This document shows, piece by piece, positions 7,129-16,273 of a DNA stretch of 64,000 bases. Positions within the stretch are counted from its first letter, which is position 1. Every line of letters starts with the position of its first letter. Under the pieces are notes generated by a model. The model did not search any database. It was given only the letters and a program-made list of their open reading frames with translations, and was not told where the DNA came from. The position numbers were made by a program, and so were the translations under genes. Source of the stretch: an uncultured Selenomonadales bacterium (GTDB lineage: Bacteria; Bacillota; Negativicutes; Selenomonadales; Selenomonadaceae); assembly GCA_937901445.1 (NCBI GenBank), contig CALDHY010000030.1, positions 5,186-69,185 of the forward strand, in the 5' to 3' direction.

Positions 7129-8529
7129 GTGAAAAGGTTTATTCCAACTTTAATTTTTATCGCCTTTGACTATGTGGCTATTGTTGCCGCCGAATTTGTA
7201 TCTTTCTTCATTCGTAACAGCGTGGATTTTTGGAACAACGCCTATTATTTTTATTCCTATTCCTATATTTTAATTTTTATACCTGCCCTGTTTATAATTT
7301 TTTTATCGCACTCTCATTCTTACAGACAAATGCAACCTATCGTTGACACAATGCGAGATATTTTTCTTGCGGTGTTTTACGGCTGGATTGCGTCAATAAT
7401 TTTGATTTACTTTCTTAAAGCCGGTAACCAAGCTTCACGGCTTTTTATTTTTTTGTTACTTTGTACGGTCTTAACCAATGTTTGCCTGTTCAGATACGCC
7501 GTGCTGAAATTTTTCAAACTCAAAAATATTTTCACTGAAGATATTATCGTTGTAGGCGCGGGATTGACGGCTGAACGGCTTTTAAAATTTTGGCGTGAAG
7601 ATTTAGGCTATCGCTATAACATTCTCGGCTTTGTTGACGATCACCCCGTGTCGAAAATTTTACCTGAACAATTTAAAATTCTCGGCGGCTTTTCCGCGTT
7701 AAAAAGTATCGTAAATAAAAAAAGCGTCAACACCGTTATTATCGCCGCGCCCGGTATCAACAAAACTATTCTGCAAGATTTAATTTCAAGTATTCAGCAC
7801 GTTGTAGAAAATATTTCTTTCATTCCTGATTTAATCGGTACGCCAATGAGCAGCGTCAACCCGTCGATTTTATTTACTGAAAAAATTTTAATGCTGAATC
7901 TTAGAAACAATTTGGCTAATCCCTACAACAGATTTTTCAAGCGCGTTTTCGATATTTTTTTTACGGCTGTTGGCGGCACTTTGATTTTGCCGTTCGTACT
8001 GTTGATAATTATTGCCGTTGCATTTGACCAACGCGGCAAAGTAATTTTCGCACATCGCAGAGTTGGTGTTGCCGGTAAACATTTTTATTGTTACAAGTTT
8101 CAAACTATGCGCCCCAATTTCGACTTGCAAAAATATCTTGAACAGAATCCCGCCGCCAAAAAAGAATGGAATGAATCTTTTAAGTTGACTGACGACCCGC
8201 GCGTTACTAAGTTGGGAGCGTTTTTAAGGAAATATTCACTTGACGAATTGCCGCAACTTTTTAACGTTTTGAAGGGCGATATGTCGCTTGTCGGTCCGCG
8301 CCCCATTGTTGATGATGAAGTTTCAAAGTACGGCAAATTTATTCGTGAATATTTTATGGTTTTGCCGGGAATTACCGGTATGTGGCAAGTTTCAGGGCGT
8401 AGCGATACTACCTATGAAGAGCGCGTTCAAATGGATGTTTGGTACGTGCGGAATTGGTCTGTTTGGATTGATATGCTGTATCTTTTTAAAACAGTTAAAG
8501 CCGTTATTTCGGCGCGTGGCGCGTATTAA
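7129..8529 (+). CDS. Polyprenyl-phosphate sugar phosphotransferase (exopolysaccharide priming, WcaJ/CpsE type)
   Basis: This enzyme loads the first sugar-1-phosphate onto undecaprenyl phosphate to start exopolysaccharide or O-antigen synthesis. The 466-residue protein has four N-terminal transmembrane helices, a CoA-binding-like Rossmann domain (IIVVGAGLTAERLLKFW), a fifth hydrophobic segment near residue 280, and the bacterial sugar transferase domain. That domain shows RVGVAGKHFYCYKFQTMR, KYSLDELPQLFNVLKGDMS and LVGPRP, and ends in a WQVSGRSDTTYEERV region. The start is GTG 7129. The rest of a polysaccharide locus is absent. The sugar is probably a hexose such as glucose, which is inference. 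Confidence 0.9.
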   Translation: MKRFIPTLIFIAFDYVAIVAAEFVSFFIRNSVDFWNNAYYFYSYSYILIFIPALFIIFLSHSHSYRQMQPIVDTMRDIFLAVFYGWIASIILIYFLKAGNQASRLFIFLLLCTVLTNVCLFRYAVLKFFKLKNIFTEDIIVVGAGLTAERLLKFWREDLGYRYNILGFVDDHPVSKILPEQFKILGGFSALKSIVNKKSVNTVIIAAPGINKTILQDLISSIQHVVENISFIPDLIGTPMSSVNPSILFTEKILMLNLRNNLANPYNRFFKRVFDIFFTAVGGTLILPFVLLIIIAVAFDQRGKVIFAHRRVGVAGKHFYCYKFQTMRPNFDLQKYLEQNPAAKKEWNESFKLTDDPRVTKLGAFLRKYSLDELPQLFNVLKGDMSLVGPRPIVDDEVSKYGKFIREYFMVLPGITGMWQVSGRSDTTYEERVQMDVWYVRNWSVWIDMLYLFKTVKAVISARGAY

Positions 8530-8561
8530 AAATTTTTTATTTTATAAATGTAATTTCTTTT

Positions 8562-8730
8562 TTAAATGTACTTTCTTTGACCGAGCCTCAAAGAAAGTAC
8601 CAAAGAAAACGCGTGCCCGCGCAGGGCACTGAGTTTACTGTACGCTCGAAGTGGGGCTTCCGCCACCTCGTACGCTCCAACGTTACCCGAACCCGTGCAA
8701 AGCGCGGGCGGATTTCAGTCAGATATTTTT
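8562..8730 (+). repeat. Dispersed ~170-bp structured repeat, copy A
   Basis: This element shares most of its sequence with 39231-39405. It opens with a 12-bp perfect inverted repeat (GTACTTTCTTTG/CAAAGAAAGTAC). Next come a GCCCGCGCAGGGC hairpin, a TACGCTC direct repeat around GGGCTTCCGCCACCTCGTAC, and a closing GCGCGGGC that can pair with the early GCCCGCGC. It sits between convergent genes (priming transferase and yraN). No open frame in it looks real. Confidence 0.85.
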
Positions 8731-8734
8731 CTTT

Positions 8735-9109
8735 TCAGTATTCGGAAACAACTTCAAAGGCGTTTTCAATGTGATTAATTTTAAAATCTTTGCCGACTGC
8801 AAAAATTTCTATCACGTCAAAGCGGCAGGCGCACTCACAAAAATTTTCATCTTGCAAAAAAACGCTTGCCGCCTCAATAATTTTTTTCTGTTTACGAATA
8901 TTTACAGCCTCCGCCGGTGTACCCTTGCTAATATTTGAGCGCGTCTTAACTTCGACAAAAATAATTACGCCGTCCTTTTCGGCGATTATGTCAATTTCAG
9001 CCGAGCGAATACGAAAATTTTTTTCAAGAATTTTATAGCCGTGATTTTCAAGAAAAGTTGCCGCCAAATTTTCGCCTGTATTGCCCAAATTTTTTGTAGT
9101 GTTTGACAT
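8735..9109 (-). CDS. yraN: UPF0102 / YraN family nuclease-like protein
   Basis: The 124-residue protein has the restriction-endonuclease-like fold signature of UPF0102: GNTGENLAATFLENHGYKIL, RIRSAEIDIIAEKDG and IIFVEVKTR. The EIDII and EVKTR motifs supply the expected metal-binding acid and lysine residues. The biological role is not established. Its ATG follows the nitroreductase stop directly (TAAATG), so translation is probably coupled. The 3' end abuts the ~170-bp repeat. Confidence 0.9.
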   Translation of the reverse strand: MSNTTKNLGNTGENLAATFLENHGYKILEKNFRIRSAEIDIIAEKDGVIIFVEVKTRSNISKGTPAEAVNIRKQKKIIEAASVFLQDENFCECACRFDVIEIFAVGKDFKINHIENAFEVVSEY

Positions 9110-9622
9110 TTAAATTTCATCAACCGCTTCAGAAATTGCGCGGCGTTCAGTATGGCGAGAGGCGGGCGTTGCATCTTCAGCGGCGTAACCGACGGGGAAA
9201 ATTGCAATTAATTCGTAGTCTTGCATTTCGGGGATTAATTCTTTAAGTTTGGGCGCGTCAAAATATCCTACCCAAGTTGTATCGAGCCCTTCAGCTTTTA
9301 CGGCAAGCATTAAATGAGTTGCAACTATTGCGCCGTCAATATCTGCGTAGTTTAAGCCGTCGAACGGGCGCACGAACGCTTTATTTTTCAAAACGCCGAC
9401 AACAAAAACCATTCCCGCGCCAAATGTAAAGTTGGTTGATTTTTTTACTTTTGCCATTGATTCGGCTGAAGTGATTTTCCAAATTTTGTACGGCTGATTG
9501 TTTTTGGCAGTTGGTGCCGCAATAGCCGCCTGTAAAATACGTTCAATTTTTTCCGGTTCAATCGGCTTATCTGTTAATTTTCTGCAAGAATATCTTTCCT
9601 GCGCCAATGTTAAAAAATCCAT
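9110..9622 (-). CDS. Nitroreductase family FMN protein
   Basis: This is a small FMN-dependent NAD(P)H oxidoreductase of 170 residues. It shows the family N-terminus ERYSCRKLTDKPI, the region ILQAAIAAPTAKNNQPYKIW, and a C-terminal VGYAAEDATPASRHTERR. ATG 9622 follows GGGAGGT; an upstream in-frame start at 9646 has no ribosome site. It is translationally coupled to yraN. The natural substrate is unknown. Confidence 0.88.
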   Translation of the reverse strand: MDFLTLAQERYSCRKLTDKPIEPEKIERILQAAIAAPTAKNNQPYKIWKITSAESMAKVKKSTNFTFGAGMVFVVGVLKNKAFVRPFDGLNYADIDGAIVATHLMLAVKAEGLDTTWVGYFDAPKLKELIPEMQDYELIAIFPVGYAAEDATPASRHTERRAISEAVDEI

Positions 9623-9701
9623 TAAATTTACCTCCCAAAAATCCAAAAAGTTTGATTTATTTTAACAAAAAATTTTATTTATTGAAAGGATTTTTTCAAA
9701 T

Positions 9702-9728
9702 AAAAAAGTCTGCCGACTTCGACAGACT
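9702..9728 (-). terminator. Terminator after purF
   Basis: AGTCTG/CAGACT (9707-9712, 9723-9728) with extra internal pairing gives a T6 tract on the minus strand. It separates purF from the nitroreductase gene. Confidence 0.75.
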
Positions 9729-9769
9729 CAAAAAATTTCCTACAAATTTTGATATAACAAATTTAAAAT

Positions 9770-11203
9770 TTATTTATCAAAATCGCCGCGTATATCTTCA
9801 ACCGGCGGAGCGATAGGATAATTTCCACTGAAACACGCATCACAAATTGGCAAGCCGCCCGCCATTTCTTTTAAACATTCAAGCGGCAAATATCCAAGTG
9901 AATCCGCGCCAATAACTTTGCAAATTTCCTCAACAGTTCGATTATTGGCGATTAACTGATTTTCGCTGGGTATGTCAATTCCAAAATAGCAAGGGTGGTA
10001 AAACGGCGGGCTTGAAACTCTCATATGAACTTCAGCCGCGCCCGCGTCACGCAACATATTTACAATTTGGTTGCTGGTTGTGCCGCGTACTATTGAATCA
10101 TCAATCATTACGATTTTTTTACCGGCAACAACCTCGCGCAGGACGCTTAATTTAACTTTGACACTTTGCACGCGCGTTGATTGTTTCGGCTTGATAAAAG
10201 TTCGCCCGACGTAAGTATTTTTAGTAAAAGCAATACCGTAAGGAATCCCCGACTCCATCGAATAACCGACCGCCGCCATATTTCCGGATTCAGGAACGCC
10301 GACAACCAAATCTGCGTCAACGGGATGAGTTTTCGCCAAAAGTTTACCGGCAATGATTCTGGACTTTGTAACGCTCATACCGTCAAAAGTTGTATCAGGG
10401 CGGCAAAAATAAATATATTCAAAAACGCAACGCGCCGTTTTATCTTTTTCAATAGACAAATCCATATTAGATTTAATTTCGCCGTTGGGTAAAATCGTTA
10501 CAACTTCGCCCGGCAAAACGTCACGAACAAATTTAGCGTTAATAGTTTCAAGGGCGCAAGTTTCAGAAGTAATAATATAGGCGTTATCCATTTTGCCTAT
10601 AACAAGCGGGCGAAAACCGAAAGGATCTCTTGCACCAATTAATTTGCGCGGGCTTGCAATAACCAGCGAATAGGAGCCTTTGACTTTTTTTAAAGCTTTA
10701 ACGGTTGCCTCTTGTACGGAGCGTGAATGAATCCTTTCGCGTGCAATGTGGTAGGCGATAGTTTCAGTGTCGGTTGTAGTTTGAAAAATTGCGCCGTTCA
10801 TAGCCAATTCTCGTCTAAGTTGCGGCGTATTAACCAAATTTCCATTGTGCGCAAGCATCAGCGTACCTTTTAAATAAGCCAAAACGAGCGGCTGTGCATT
10901 TTCACGATTTGACGCGCCGGCAGTTGAATATCGAACGTGCCCGACGCCCAAATTTCCTTTCAGCGTCATTAAATTACTTTCCTTGAAAACTTGATTGACG
11001 CGCCCCAAATCTTTTTGACAAAGTACCCTGTCTTTGCCGTCGAAAGTATCAGTTACGGCAATTCCCGCGCTTTCCTGCCCGCGATGTTGCAGAGCGTAAA
11101 GCCCGTAATAAATAGTTGGGGCCACGTCGCCGCCGTCCAAATCGTACATACCGAAAACGCCGCAAGCCTCCCCTACTGAAATTTCCATATCGCCAAAATC
11201 CAT
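9770..11203 (-). CDS. purF: Amidophosphoribosyltransferase PurF
   Basis: This enzyme catalyses the first committed step of purine synthesis, from PRPP and glutamine to phosphoribosylamine. The 477-residue protein has a short propeptide ending before Cys in EACGVFGMYD, which becomes the N-terminal glutaminase nucleophile. RYSTAGAS and HNGNLVN belong to that domain. VMIDDSIVRGTTS is the PRPP loop. Cysteines near the C-terminus (PFYHPCYFGID, ICDACFSG) match the Bacillus-type Fe-S enzyme. AGGGAG precedes the ATG. Other pur genes are not adjacent. Confidence 0.96.
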   Translation of the reverse strand: MDFGDMEISVGEACGVFGMYDLDGGDVAPTIYYGLYALQHRGQESAGIAVTDTFDGKDRVLCQKDLGRVNQVFKESNLMTLKGNLGVGHVRYSTAGASNRENAQPLVLAYLKGTLMLAHNGNLVNTPQLRRELAMNGAIFQTTTDTETIAYHIARERIHSRSVQEATVKALKKVKGSYSLVIASPRKLIGARDPFGFRPLVIGKMDNAYIITSETCALETINAKFVRDVLPGEVVTILPNGEIKSNMDLSIEKDKTARCVFEYIYFCRPDTTFDGMSVTKSRIIAGKLLAKTHPVDADLVVGVPESGNMAAVGYSMESGIPYGIAFTKNTYVGRTFIKPKQSTRVQSVKVKLSVLREVVAGKKIVMIDDSIVRGTTSNQIVNMLRDAGAAEVHMRVSSPPFYHPCYFGIDIPSENQLIANNRTVEEICKVIGADSLGYLPLECLKEMAGGLPICDACFSGNYPIAPPVEDIRGDFDK

Positions 11204-11230
11204 TAAAAAATCTCCCTTCGGTCGCTTTTT

Positions 11231-11368
11231 AAGGGCTAAGGACTAAAGACTAAGGGCTAGGGGATTTTTCCTTATCCCTGTTTTTAGATTATAAATGATT
11301 ATCACAAAGTTTCAAGCATAATATTTTTCCTTAATCCCTAATCCTTAACCCTTAACCCTTAATCCTTA
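11231..11368. repeat. Paired heptamer arrays between mnmG and purF
   Basis: The minus-strand array 11368-11329 reads TAAGGAT, TAAGGGT, TAAGGGT, TAAGGAT, TAGGGAT, TAAGGAA, and its first TAA is the mnmG stop codon. An oppositely oriented array (AAGGGCTAAGGACTAAAGAC type, 11231-11262) lies about 65 bp away, so the two arms could pair. Confidence 0.85.
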
Positions 11369-13228
11369 TTTAAAAGTTTCAAGCCAAACAATCAAAACTG
11401 AAATATCAGCGGGTGAAACGCCGGAAATTCTGCTTGCCTGCCCAATCGAACGCGGACGAATTTCTGAAAGTTTTTCCCGCGCCTCGACGCGCAAATTTTG
11501 CATTGCGTGATAGTCGATATTTTCGGGGATAATTTTATTTTCCAGTTTGTCAAGTTTTTCTGCAAGTTCACTTTGCTTTTTAATGTAGCCTTCATAAAAC
11601 AAAGAAATTTCAACCTGCGTTGCGGCAAAGCTTGAAATTTTGGGCAAGTCAAAAATTGCAGAAAGTTTTTCGTAAGTAACATTTGGGCGGCGCATTAATT
11701 CGGCAAGTTGCATTGAAGTTTTAATTTCACCAATTCCGGCGGCTGAAAGTTTCTGGTTAATTTCTGCGCTTGGAGTAATTTTAGTTTCAGTCAAAAATTT
11801 GGTTGCAGAATTTATTTCGGCAAGTTTAGTTTCAAATTTTTTGATACGTTCATTTGACGCAAGCCCAATTTTTATTGCATAGGGCGTCAATCTTAAATCT
11901 GCGTTATCTTGTCGAAGTAACAGGCGGTATTCTGCGCGAGAAGTCATCATTCTGTAAGGCTCGGCAGTTCCTTTTGTAACCAAGTCATCAATCAGCACGC
12001 CAATGTAACTTTCAGATCGTTTCAAAATCAACGGCTCAAATTTTTTGACAAGTGCCGCCGCGTTAATCCCCGCAATAATTCCCTGCGCCGCCGCCTCTTC
12101 GTAGCCGCTGCTGCCGTTGGATTGTCCCGCGCTAAAAAATCCTGCGATATTTTTAAATTCAAGCGTTGGTTTAAGTTGCAACGGGTCGATACAGTCATAT
12201 TCAATAGCGTAGCCGTGCCGCATTATCTTGGCGTTTTCAAGTCCGGGAATTGTATGCAAAAATTCAATCTGCACATCTGCCGGCATTGAAGTTGACATAC
12301 CCTGCACGTAATATTCATTGGTGTTTAAACCTTCCGGCTCCAAAAAAAGTTGGTGGCGTTCCTTGTCGGGAAAACGAATAATTTTTGACTCAATCGAAGG
12401 GCAATAACGCGGACCAACGCCTTCAATAATCCCGTTAGCCATTGGGGCGCGGTGTAAATTTTTTCTCAAAATTTCGTGCGTTCGCTCGTTTGTGTATGTC
12501 AAGTAACAACAAATTTGATTATTGGCGGGCGCGTCAGTCATAAACGAAAAATTTTGCATACCTTCATCGCCGCGTTGAATTTCCATTTTTGAAAAATCTA
12601 AAGTGCGGGCGTCAACTCGCGCAGGCGTACCCGTTTTAAAGCGCATAAGTTGAACGCCCAAATTTTTCAGCGCGTTTGAAAGTTTAGTTGCGGCGCGTTG
12701 CCCGTTGGGTCCGCCGTCAAAAATACTTTCGCCGATAATAATCCTGCCGCTTAAATAAGTGCCGCTTGCCAAAATTACCGCGTCGCTTAAAAAAGTTTCG
12801 CCCGTTTCACAAGTGACGCCGACGATTTTATTTTCTTCGACCAAAATATTTTCAATCAGCAGTTGCTTTAAATCCAAATTCGGCGTATTTTCGCAAACTT
12901 TTTTCATAGCGGCTTGATAAATTTTTTTGTCGGCTTGAGCGCGCAGGGCTTGTACTGCAAAACCTTTACCCGTGTTAAGCGTGCGAAATTGTATGCAAGT
13001 TTCATCTGCGATAATTCCCATTTCGCCGCCTAGTGCGTCAACTTCCCTAACCAAATGACCTTTCGCACTGCCGCCTATTGACGGGTTGCAGGGCATCATT
13101 GCCAAATTTTCCAGTGATAAAGTTGTAAGCAAAGTTTTACAACCGAGCCGCGCTGCCGCAAGTGCCGCTTCAATTCCGGCGTGTCCTGCGCCTATTACTA
13201 TTACTTCATATTTATCTGCAGTAAACAT
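11366..13228 (-). CDS. mnmG: tRNA uridine-5-carboxymethylaminomethyl modification enzyme MnmG
   Basis: This FAD-dependent partner of MnmE makes cmnm5U34 in tRNA. At 620 residues it is full length. The N-terminal FAD loop is VIVIGAGHAGIEAALAAARL. MMPCNPSIGGSAKGHLVREV, LEPEGLNTNEYYVQGMSTS, GYEEAAAQGIIAGINAA and the MMTSRAEYRLLLRQDNADLR stretch are hallmarks. It is followed on its strand by purF, and mnmE lies just upstream. The stop codon is the first unit of a heptamer array. Confidence 0.97.
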   Translation of the reverse strand: MFTADKYEVIVIGAGHAGIEAALAAARLGCKTLLTTLSLENLAMMPCNPSIGGSAKGHLVREVDALGGEMGIIADETCIQFRTLNTGKGFAVQALRAQADKKIYQAAMKKVCENTPNLDLKQLLIENILVEENKIVGVTCETGETFLSDAVILASGTYLSGRIIIGESIFDGGPNGQRAATKLSNALKNLGVQLMRFKTGTPARVDARTLDFSKMEIQRGDEGMQNFSFMTDAPANNQICCYLTYTNERTHEILRKNLHRAPMANGIIEGVGPRYCPSIESKIIRFPDKERHQLFLEPEGLNTNEYYVQGMSTSMPADVQIEFLHTIPGLENAKIMRHGYAIEYDCIDPLQLKPTLEFKNIAGFFSAGQSNGSSGYEEAAAQGIIAGINAAALVKKFEPLILKRSESYIGVLIDDLVTKGTAEPYRMMTSRAEYRLLLRQDNADLRLTPYAIKIGLASNERIKKFETKLAEINSATKFLTETKITPSAEINQKLSAAGIGEIKTSMQLAELMRRPNVTYEKLSAIFDLPKISSFAATQVEISLFYEGYIKKQSELAEKLDKLENKIIPENIDYHAMQNLRVEAREKLSEIRPRSIGQASRISGVSPADISVLIVWLETFK

Positions 13229-13321
13229 TTACTCTACCTTATTTCTATATTCTTTATTTAAAAAAATTATAAAGCAATTTTTATAAATTGTACAGAAAAT
13301 TTAACAATTCAAAAATTGAAT

Positions 13322-14665
13322 TTATTTTCCAATGCAAAATTTGGAAAAAATTTCGTTGATAACATCTTCAGTGACAGATTCGCCGGTTAATTCGCTCAAA
13401 AGTTCCAACGCCGCCCTTAAGTCGATAGAAATAAAATCTATACCAATGTTTTTTTGGAGGGTGGCGCGCGCTTCCTCAAGATTTTTTACTGCGCGTCTAA
13501 GTAAATCTGCCTCGCGTTCGTCGCGTACAAAATTCATTTCGGCGTTGACGTTGCCGACCTTTTCAGAAATTGCCGCCAAAAATTTTTCAACGCCCAAATT
13601 TTTCTTAACCGAAATTGGAATAAAATTTTCAAACTTTGTAACGTCGATAATTTGCGGCAAGTCAGCCTTTGTAAGTAAAATAATTGCGTTGCGCCCTTCG
13701 ATAATTTTTAAAATTTCAAAGTCTTCAGCTGAAAGTTTCCTTGAGCCGTCGAACAACGCCAAAATTAATTCTGCGCGGCTTGCACAATCGCGGGCGCGTT
13801 CAATTCCAATTTTTTCAACGGGATTATCAGAATTTCTAATTCCCGCCGTGTCGATAATTTTAAGCGGTACGCCGCCGATATTTACAAATTCTTCGATACT
13901 GTCGCGCGTCGTGCCGGGAATATCAGTAACAATGGCGCGCTCGGTTTCTGCCAAAAAATTTAACAGGCTGGACTTTCCAACATTCGGCTTGCCTATAATT
14001 GCAGTTTCCAGCCCCTCGCGCAGGATTCGCCCGCTTTTCTGATTGTCAAGGAAAATTTTAATTTCGTCAATCTGCGCGGCAATTTTTTTATCAATATCGC
14101 TGATAAAAATTTCGTCAATGTCATCTTCCGGAAAATCAATTAACGCCTCAATGTGCGCCAAAACGTCCAAAATTTCCGTACGAATTGCGCGGATTTTTTT
14201 TGAAGTTTTGCCTGAAAGTTGATTCTGCGCGACGCTTAAAGCTGTTGAAGTTTTCGCTTGAATAATATCCAAAACTGCCTGCGCTTGCGTTAAATCTAAT
14301 CTGCCGTTCAAAAAGGCGCGTTTTGTAAATTCGCCGCGCTCGGCAGGACGTGCGCCCGCTTCAAAAGTTGCACTCAAAACTTGCCGCAAAACTTCCGCGC
14401 CGCCGTGACATTGAATTTCTACAACATTTTCTTTCGTGTAAGAATGTGGCGCGCGCATAATTAAAATAATTGCCTCGTCGATAATTTCGCCGCCGGAATT
14501 TTTCACGTGCCCAAAAATTACGCTCCTGTCTCGCGCAGATTTTAAATCTTTGTCAAAAATTTTTTCCGCAATGTCAATGGAATTTTCGCCGCTCATACGA
14601 ATTACGCCAATTCCGGCAGTGCCAATCGCCGTTGCTATTGCGCTGATTGTATCTTCAGTTTTCAA
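13322..14665 (-). CDS. mnmE: tRNA modification GTPase MnmE
   Basis: This GTPase partners MnmG in wobble-uridine modification. The 447-residue protein has the formyl-THF-binding N-domain (DTISAIATAIGTAGIGVIRM), a helical domain and an inserted G domain (GKPNVGKSSLLNFL, DIPGTTRDS, DTAG, TKAD). It ends with the invariant FCIGK, whose Cys is functional in the family. The start is TTG 14665 after GAGGTGAT. It is divergent from the PTS operon and 93 bp upstream of mnmG. Confidence 0.97.
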   Translation of the reverse strand: MKTEDTISAIATAIGTAGIGVIRMSGENSIDIAEKIFDKDLKSARDRSVIFGHVKNSGGEIIDEAIILIMRAPHSYTKENVVEIQCHGGAEVLRQVLSATFEAGARPAERGEFTKRAFLNGRLDLTQAQAVLDIIQAKTSTALSVAQNQLSGKTSKKIRAIRTEILDVLAHIEALIDFPEDDIDEIFISDIDKKIAAQIDEIKIFLDNQKSGRILREGLETAIIGKPNVGKSSLLNFLAETERAIVTDIPGTTRDSIEEFVNIGGVPLKIIDTAGIRNSDNPVEKIGIERARDCASRAELILALFDGSRKLSAEDFEILKIIEGRNAIILLTKADLPQIIDVTKFENFIPISVKKNLGVEKFLAAISEKVGNVNAEMNFVRDEREADLLRRAVKNLEEARATLQKNIGIDFISIDLRAALELLSELTGESVTEDVINEIFSKFCIGK

Positions 14666-14743
14666 AATATCACCTCAAATTTATTATACAACACTTGACA
14701 AATTTTTATACAGCATTTTCTTTAGTTTCTTTTCAGTTTGCTA

Positions 14744-14772
14744 TTGCAAAAAAAAACTTTATTGAATATAAT
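14744..14772 (+). promoter_or_regulatory. Promoter of the PTS operon
   Basis: TTGCAA (14744-14749), 17 bp, TATAAT (14767-14772). No clear catabolite-response palindrome was seen around it. Confidence 0.75.
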
Positions 14773-14819
14773 TCAGCCGTCGAAATTTTTTGTTTTCTTG
14801 TTAGAAAGGTGGTATTTTT

Positions 14820-15311
14820 ATGGAAATTGCTTTTTGCCGAATCGATGATCGTCTGATTCACGGACAAGTAGCAACCGTTTGGTCAAAGGTTACCGGTTGT
14901 AACCGCATTATGTGCGTCAGCGACGAAGTTGCAAAAGACGAACTCCGCAAAAAACTTTTGTTGCAGGTTGTTCCTCCGGGACTCAAAGGCTACGTTGTTT
15001 CAGTTGAAAAAGCTTGCGAAGCTTACAACAATCCGAAATATGACAGCTTTAAAACTTTGTTCCTGTTCACAAATCCTACCGATGTTGTTCGCGCTATCAA
15101 AGGCGGTATTCCCTTTAAATCAGTAAATCTCGGCGGCAAAACTTTTAAAGACGGCGACACAATGATTTCACAGGCTGTAGGAGTAAGCCCAAAAGACGTT
15201 GAATCCTTAAAAGAACTCGTCAATATGGGCGTCGAAGTCGAAATGCGCAAACTTGCCAATGATGCTAAAGTTAATGTTGTCGACGCTTTAAAAGCAAAAG
15301 GTCTCTGGTAA
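14820..15311 (+). CDS. Mannose-family PTS system, EIIB subunit
   Basis: This subunit phosphorylates the incoming sugar through a phospho-histidine. Its 163 residues contain the active-site segment RIDDRLIHGQV, with His14 as phosphoryl acceptor. FKSVNLGGKTF and a VDALKAKGLW C-terminus fit the Man/Fru/Sor family. AAAGGTGG precedes the ATG. IIC and IID follow, but no IIA gene is present, so phosphate must come from an EIIA encoded elsewhere. Sugar specificity cannot be read; no catabolic genes are adjacent. Confidence 0.93.
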   Translation: MEIAFCRIDDRLIHGQVATVWSKVTGCNRIMCVSDEVAKDELRKKLLLQVVPPGLKGYVVSVEKACEAYNNPKYDSFKTLFLFTNPTDVVRAIKGGIPFKSVNLGGKTFKDGDTMISQAVGVSPKDVESLKELVNMGVEVEMRKLANDAKVNVVDALKAKGLW

Positions 15312-15313
15312 TT

Positions 15314-15348
15314 TAAGGGCTAAGGGATAAGGATTAAGGGCTAGGGGT
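15314..15348 (+). repeat. Heptamer array downstream of the EIIB gene
   Basis: Five units, TAAGGGC, TAAGGGA, TAAGGAT, TAAGGGC and TAGGGGT, begin two bases after the EIIB stop codon, inside the PTS operon. Confidence 0.85.
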
Positions 15349-15459
15349 TTGAAAATTTTCTAATTCCTAGTTCCTTTTTTCGGAATCCTTGATTGTCGAT
15401 TCGGCTAACTAAAAAAATTTGTTCATTGAAAACTTAATATGAAAGAGGTGTTTTGAGCT

Positions 15460-16260
15460 ATGACGTTAGTATTGCTGTTTATCGTGGCAATGATAACCGG
15501 TTTTGCGGCAGTTTTGGACGAAGCGCAATTCCACCGCCCTGTTATAGCTTGTACAATGACAGGCGCAGTTTTGGGCGATATGACTACAGGAATTATTCTT
15601 GGCGGTACACTTGAAATGATGGCGTTGGGCTGGATGAACGTCGGCGCGGCTATGGCTCCTGACGCGGCGTTGGCTTCCGTCGTTTCAACAATTTTGGTTA
15701 TAGTTGGTCATCAAAGCATTGGTGCAGGTATCGCATTGGCTGTCCCGCTCGCAGCGGCAGGGCAGGTTTTAACTATTTTCGTTCGTACTATCACGGTTTT
15801 CTTCCAACATATGGCTGACGGCTACGCAGAAAAAGGCAATTATCGCGGAATTGAAATGTGTCACTGGGCAGGACTTTTACTTCAAGGTTTGCGCGTAGCT
15901 ATTCCTTCAGTTGCAATTTACATGGTTGCAGGTACTGACACTGTCAACAACGCTCTTAATTCAATTCCGGAAGTTATCACTCGCGGCTTGCAAGTTGCCG
16001 GCGGCTTTATCGTTGTCGTAGGTTACGCAATGGTTATCAACCTTATGAATGCTCAAAAACTTATGGTTTACTTTTTCTTAGGCTTCCTGCTTGCAGTCTT
16101 CACTGACATTAACCTTATCGGTTTCGGTGCTATCGGCGCAATTTGTGCTTACTTCCATATTCAAACAATGCAACAAAATATTAATATCGAAGAAGCGGCA
16201 AAAACCGGCGGCGGCTCTGCTGTCGAAGGCGACGATATTGATGATTCTGACTTAATGTAA
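15460..16260 (+). CDS. Mannose-family PTS system, EIIC subunit
   Basis: This is the membrane channel subunit, 266 residues with about seven or eight hydrophobic segments. Family features include GAVLGDMTTGIILGGTLEMM near residue 40 and an acidic C-terminal tail. GAGGTG lies 12 nt before the ATG. The 148-bp gap from EIIB, containing a heptamer array, is unusually long for this operon type. It works with IID (next gene) as the translocation unit. Confidence 0.92.
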   Translation: MTLVLLFIVAMITGFAAVLDEAQFHRPVIACTMTGAVLGDMTTGIILGGTLEMMALGWMNVGAAMAPDAALASVVSTILVIVGHQSIGAGIALAVPLAAAGQVLTIFVRTITVFFQHMADGYAEKGNYRGIEMCHWAGLLLQGLRVAIPSVAIYMVAGTDTVNNALNSIPEVITRGLQVAGGFIVVVGYAMVINLMNAQKLMVYFFLGFLLAVFTDINLIGFGAIGAICAYFHIQTMQQNINIEEAAKTGGGSAVEGDDIDDSDLM

Positions 16261-16273
16261 GGAGGCGGACAAG

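Noticed and set aside
8577-8774. Open frames across the ~170-bp repeat
   Set aside because: Different frames and start positions in copies A and B, no ribosome sites, and the conserved feature is base pairing rather than protein.
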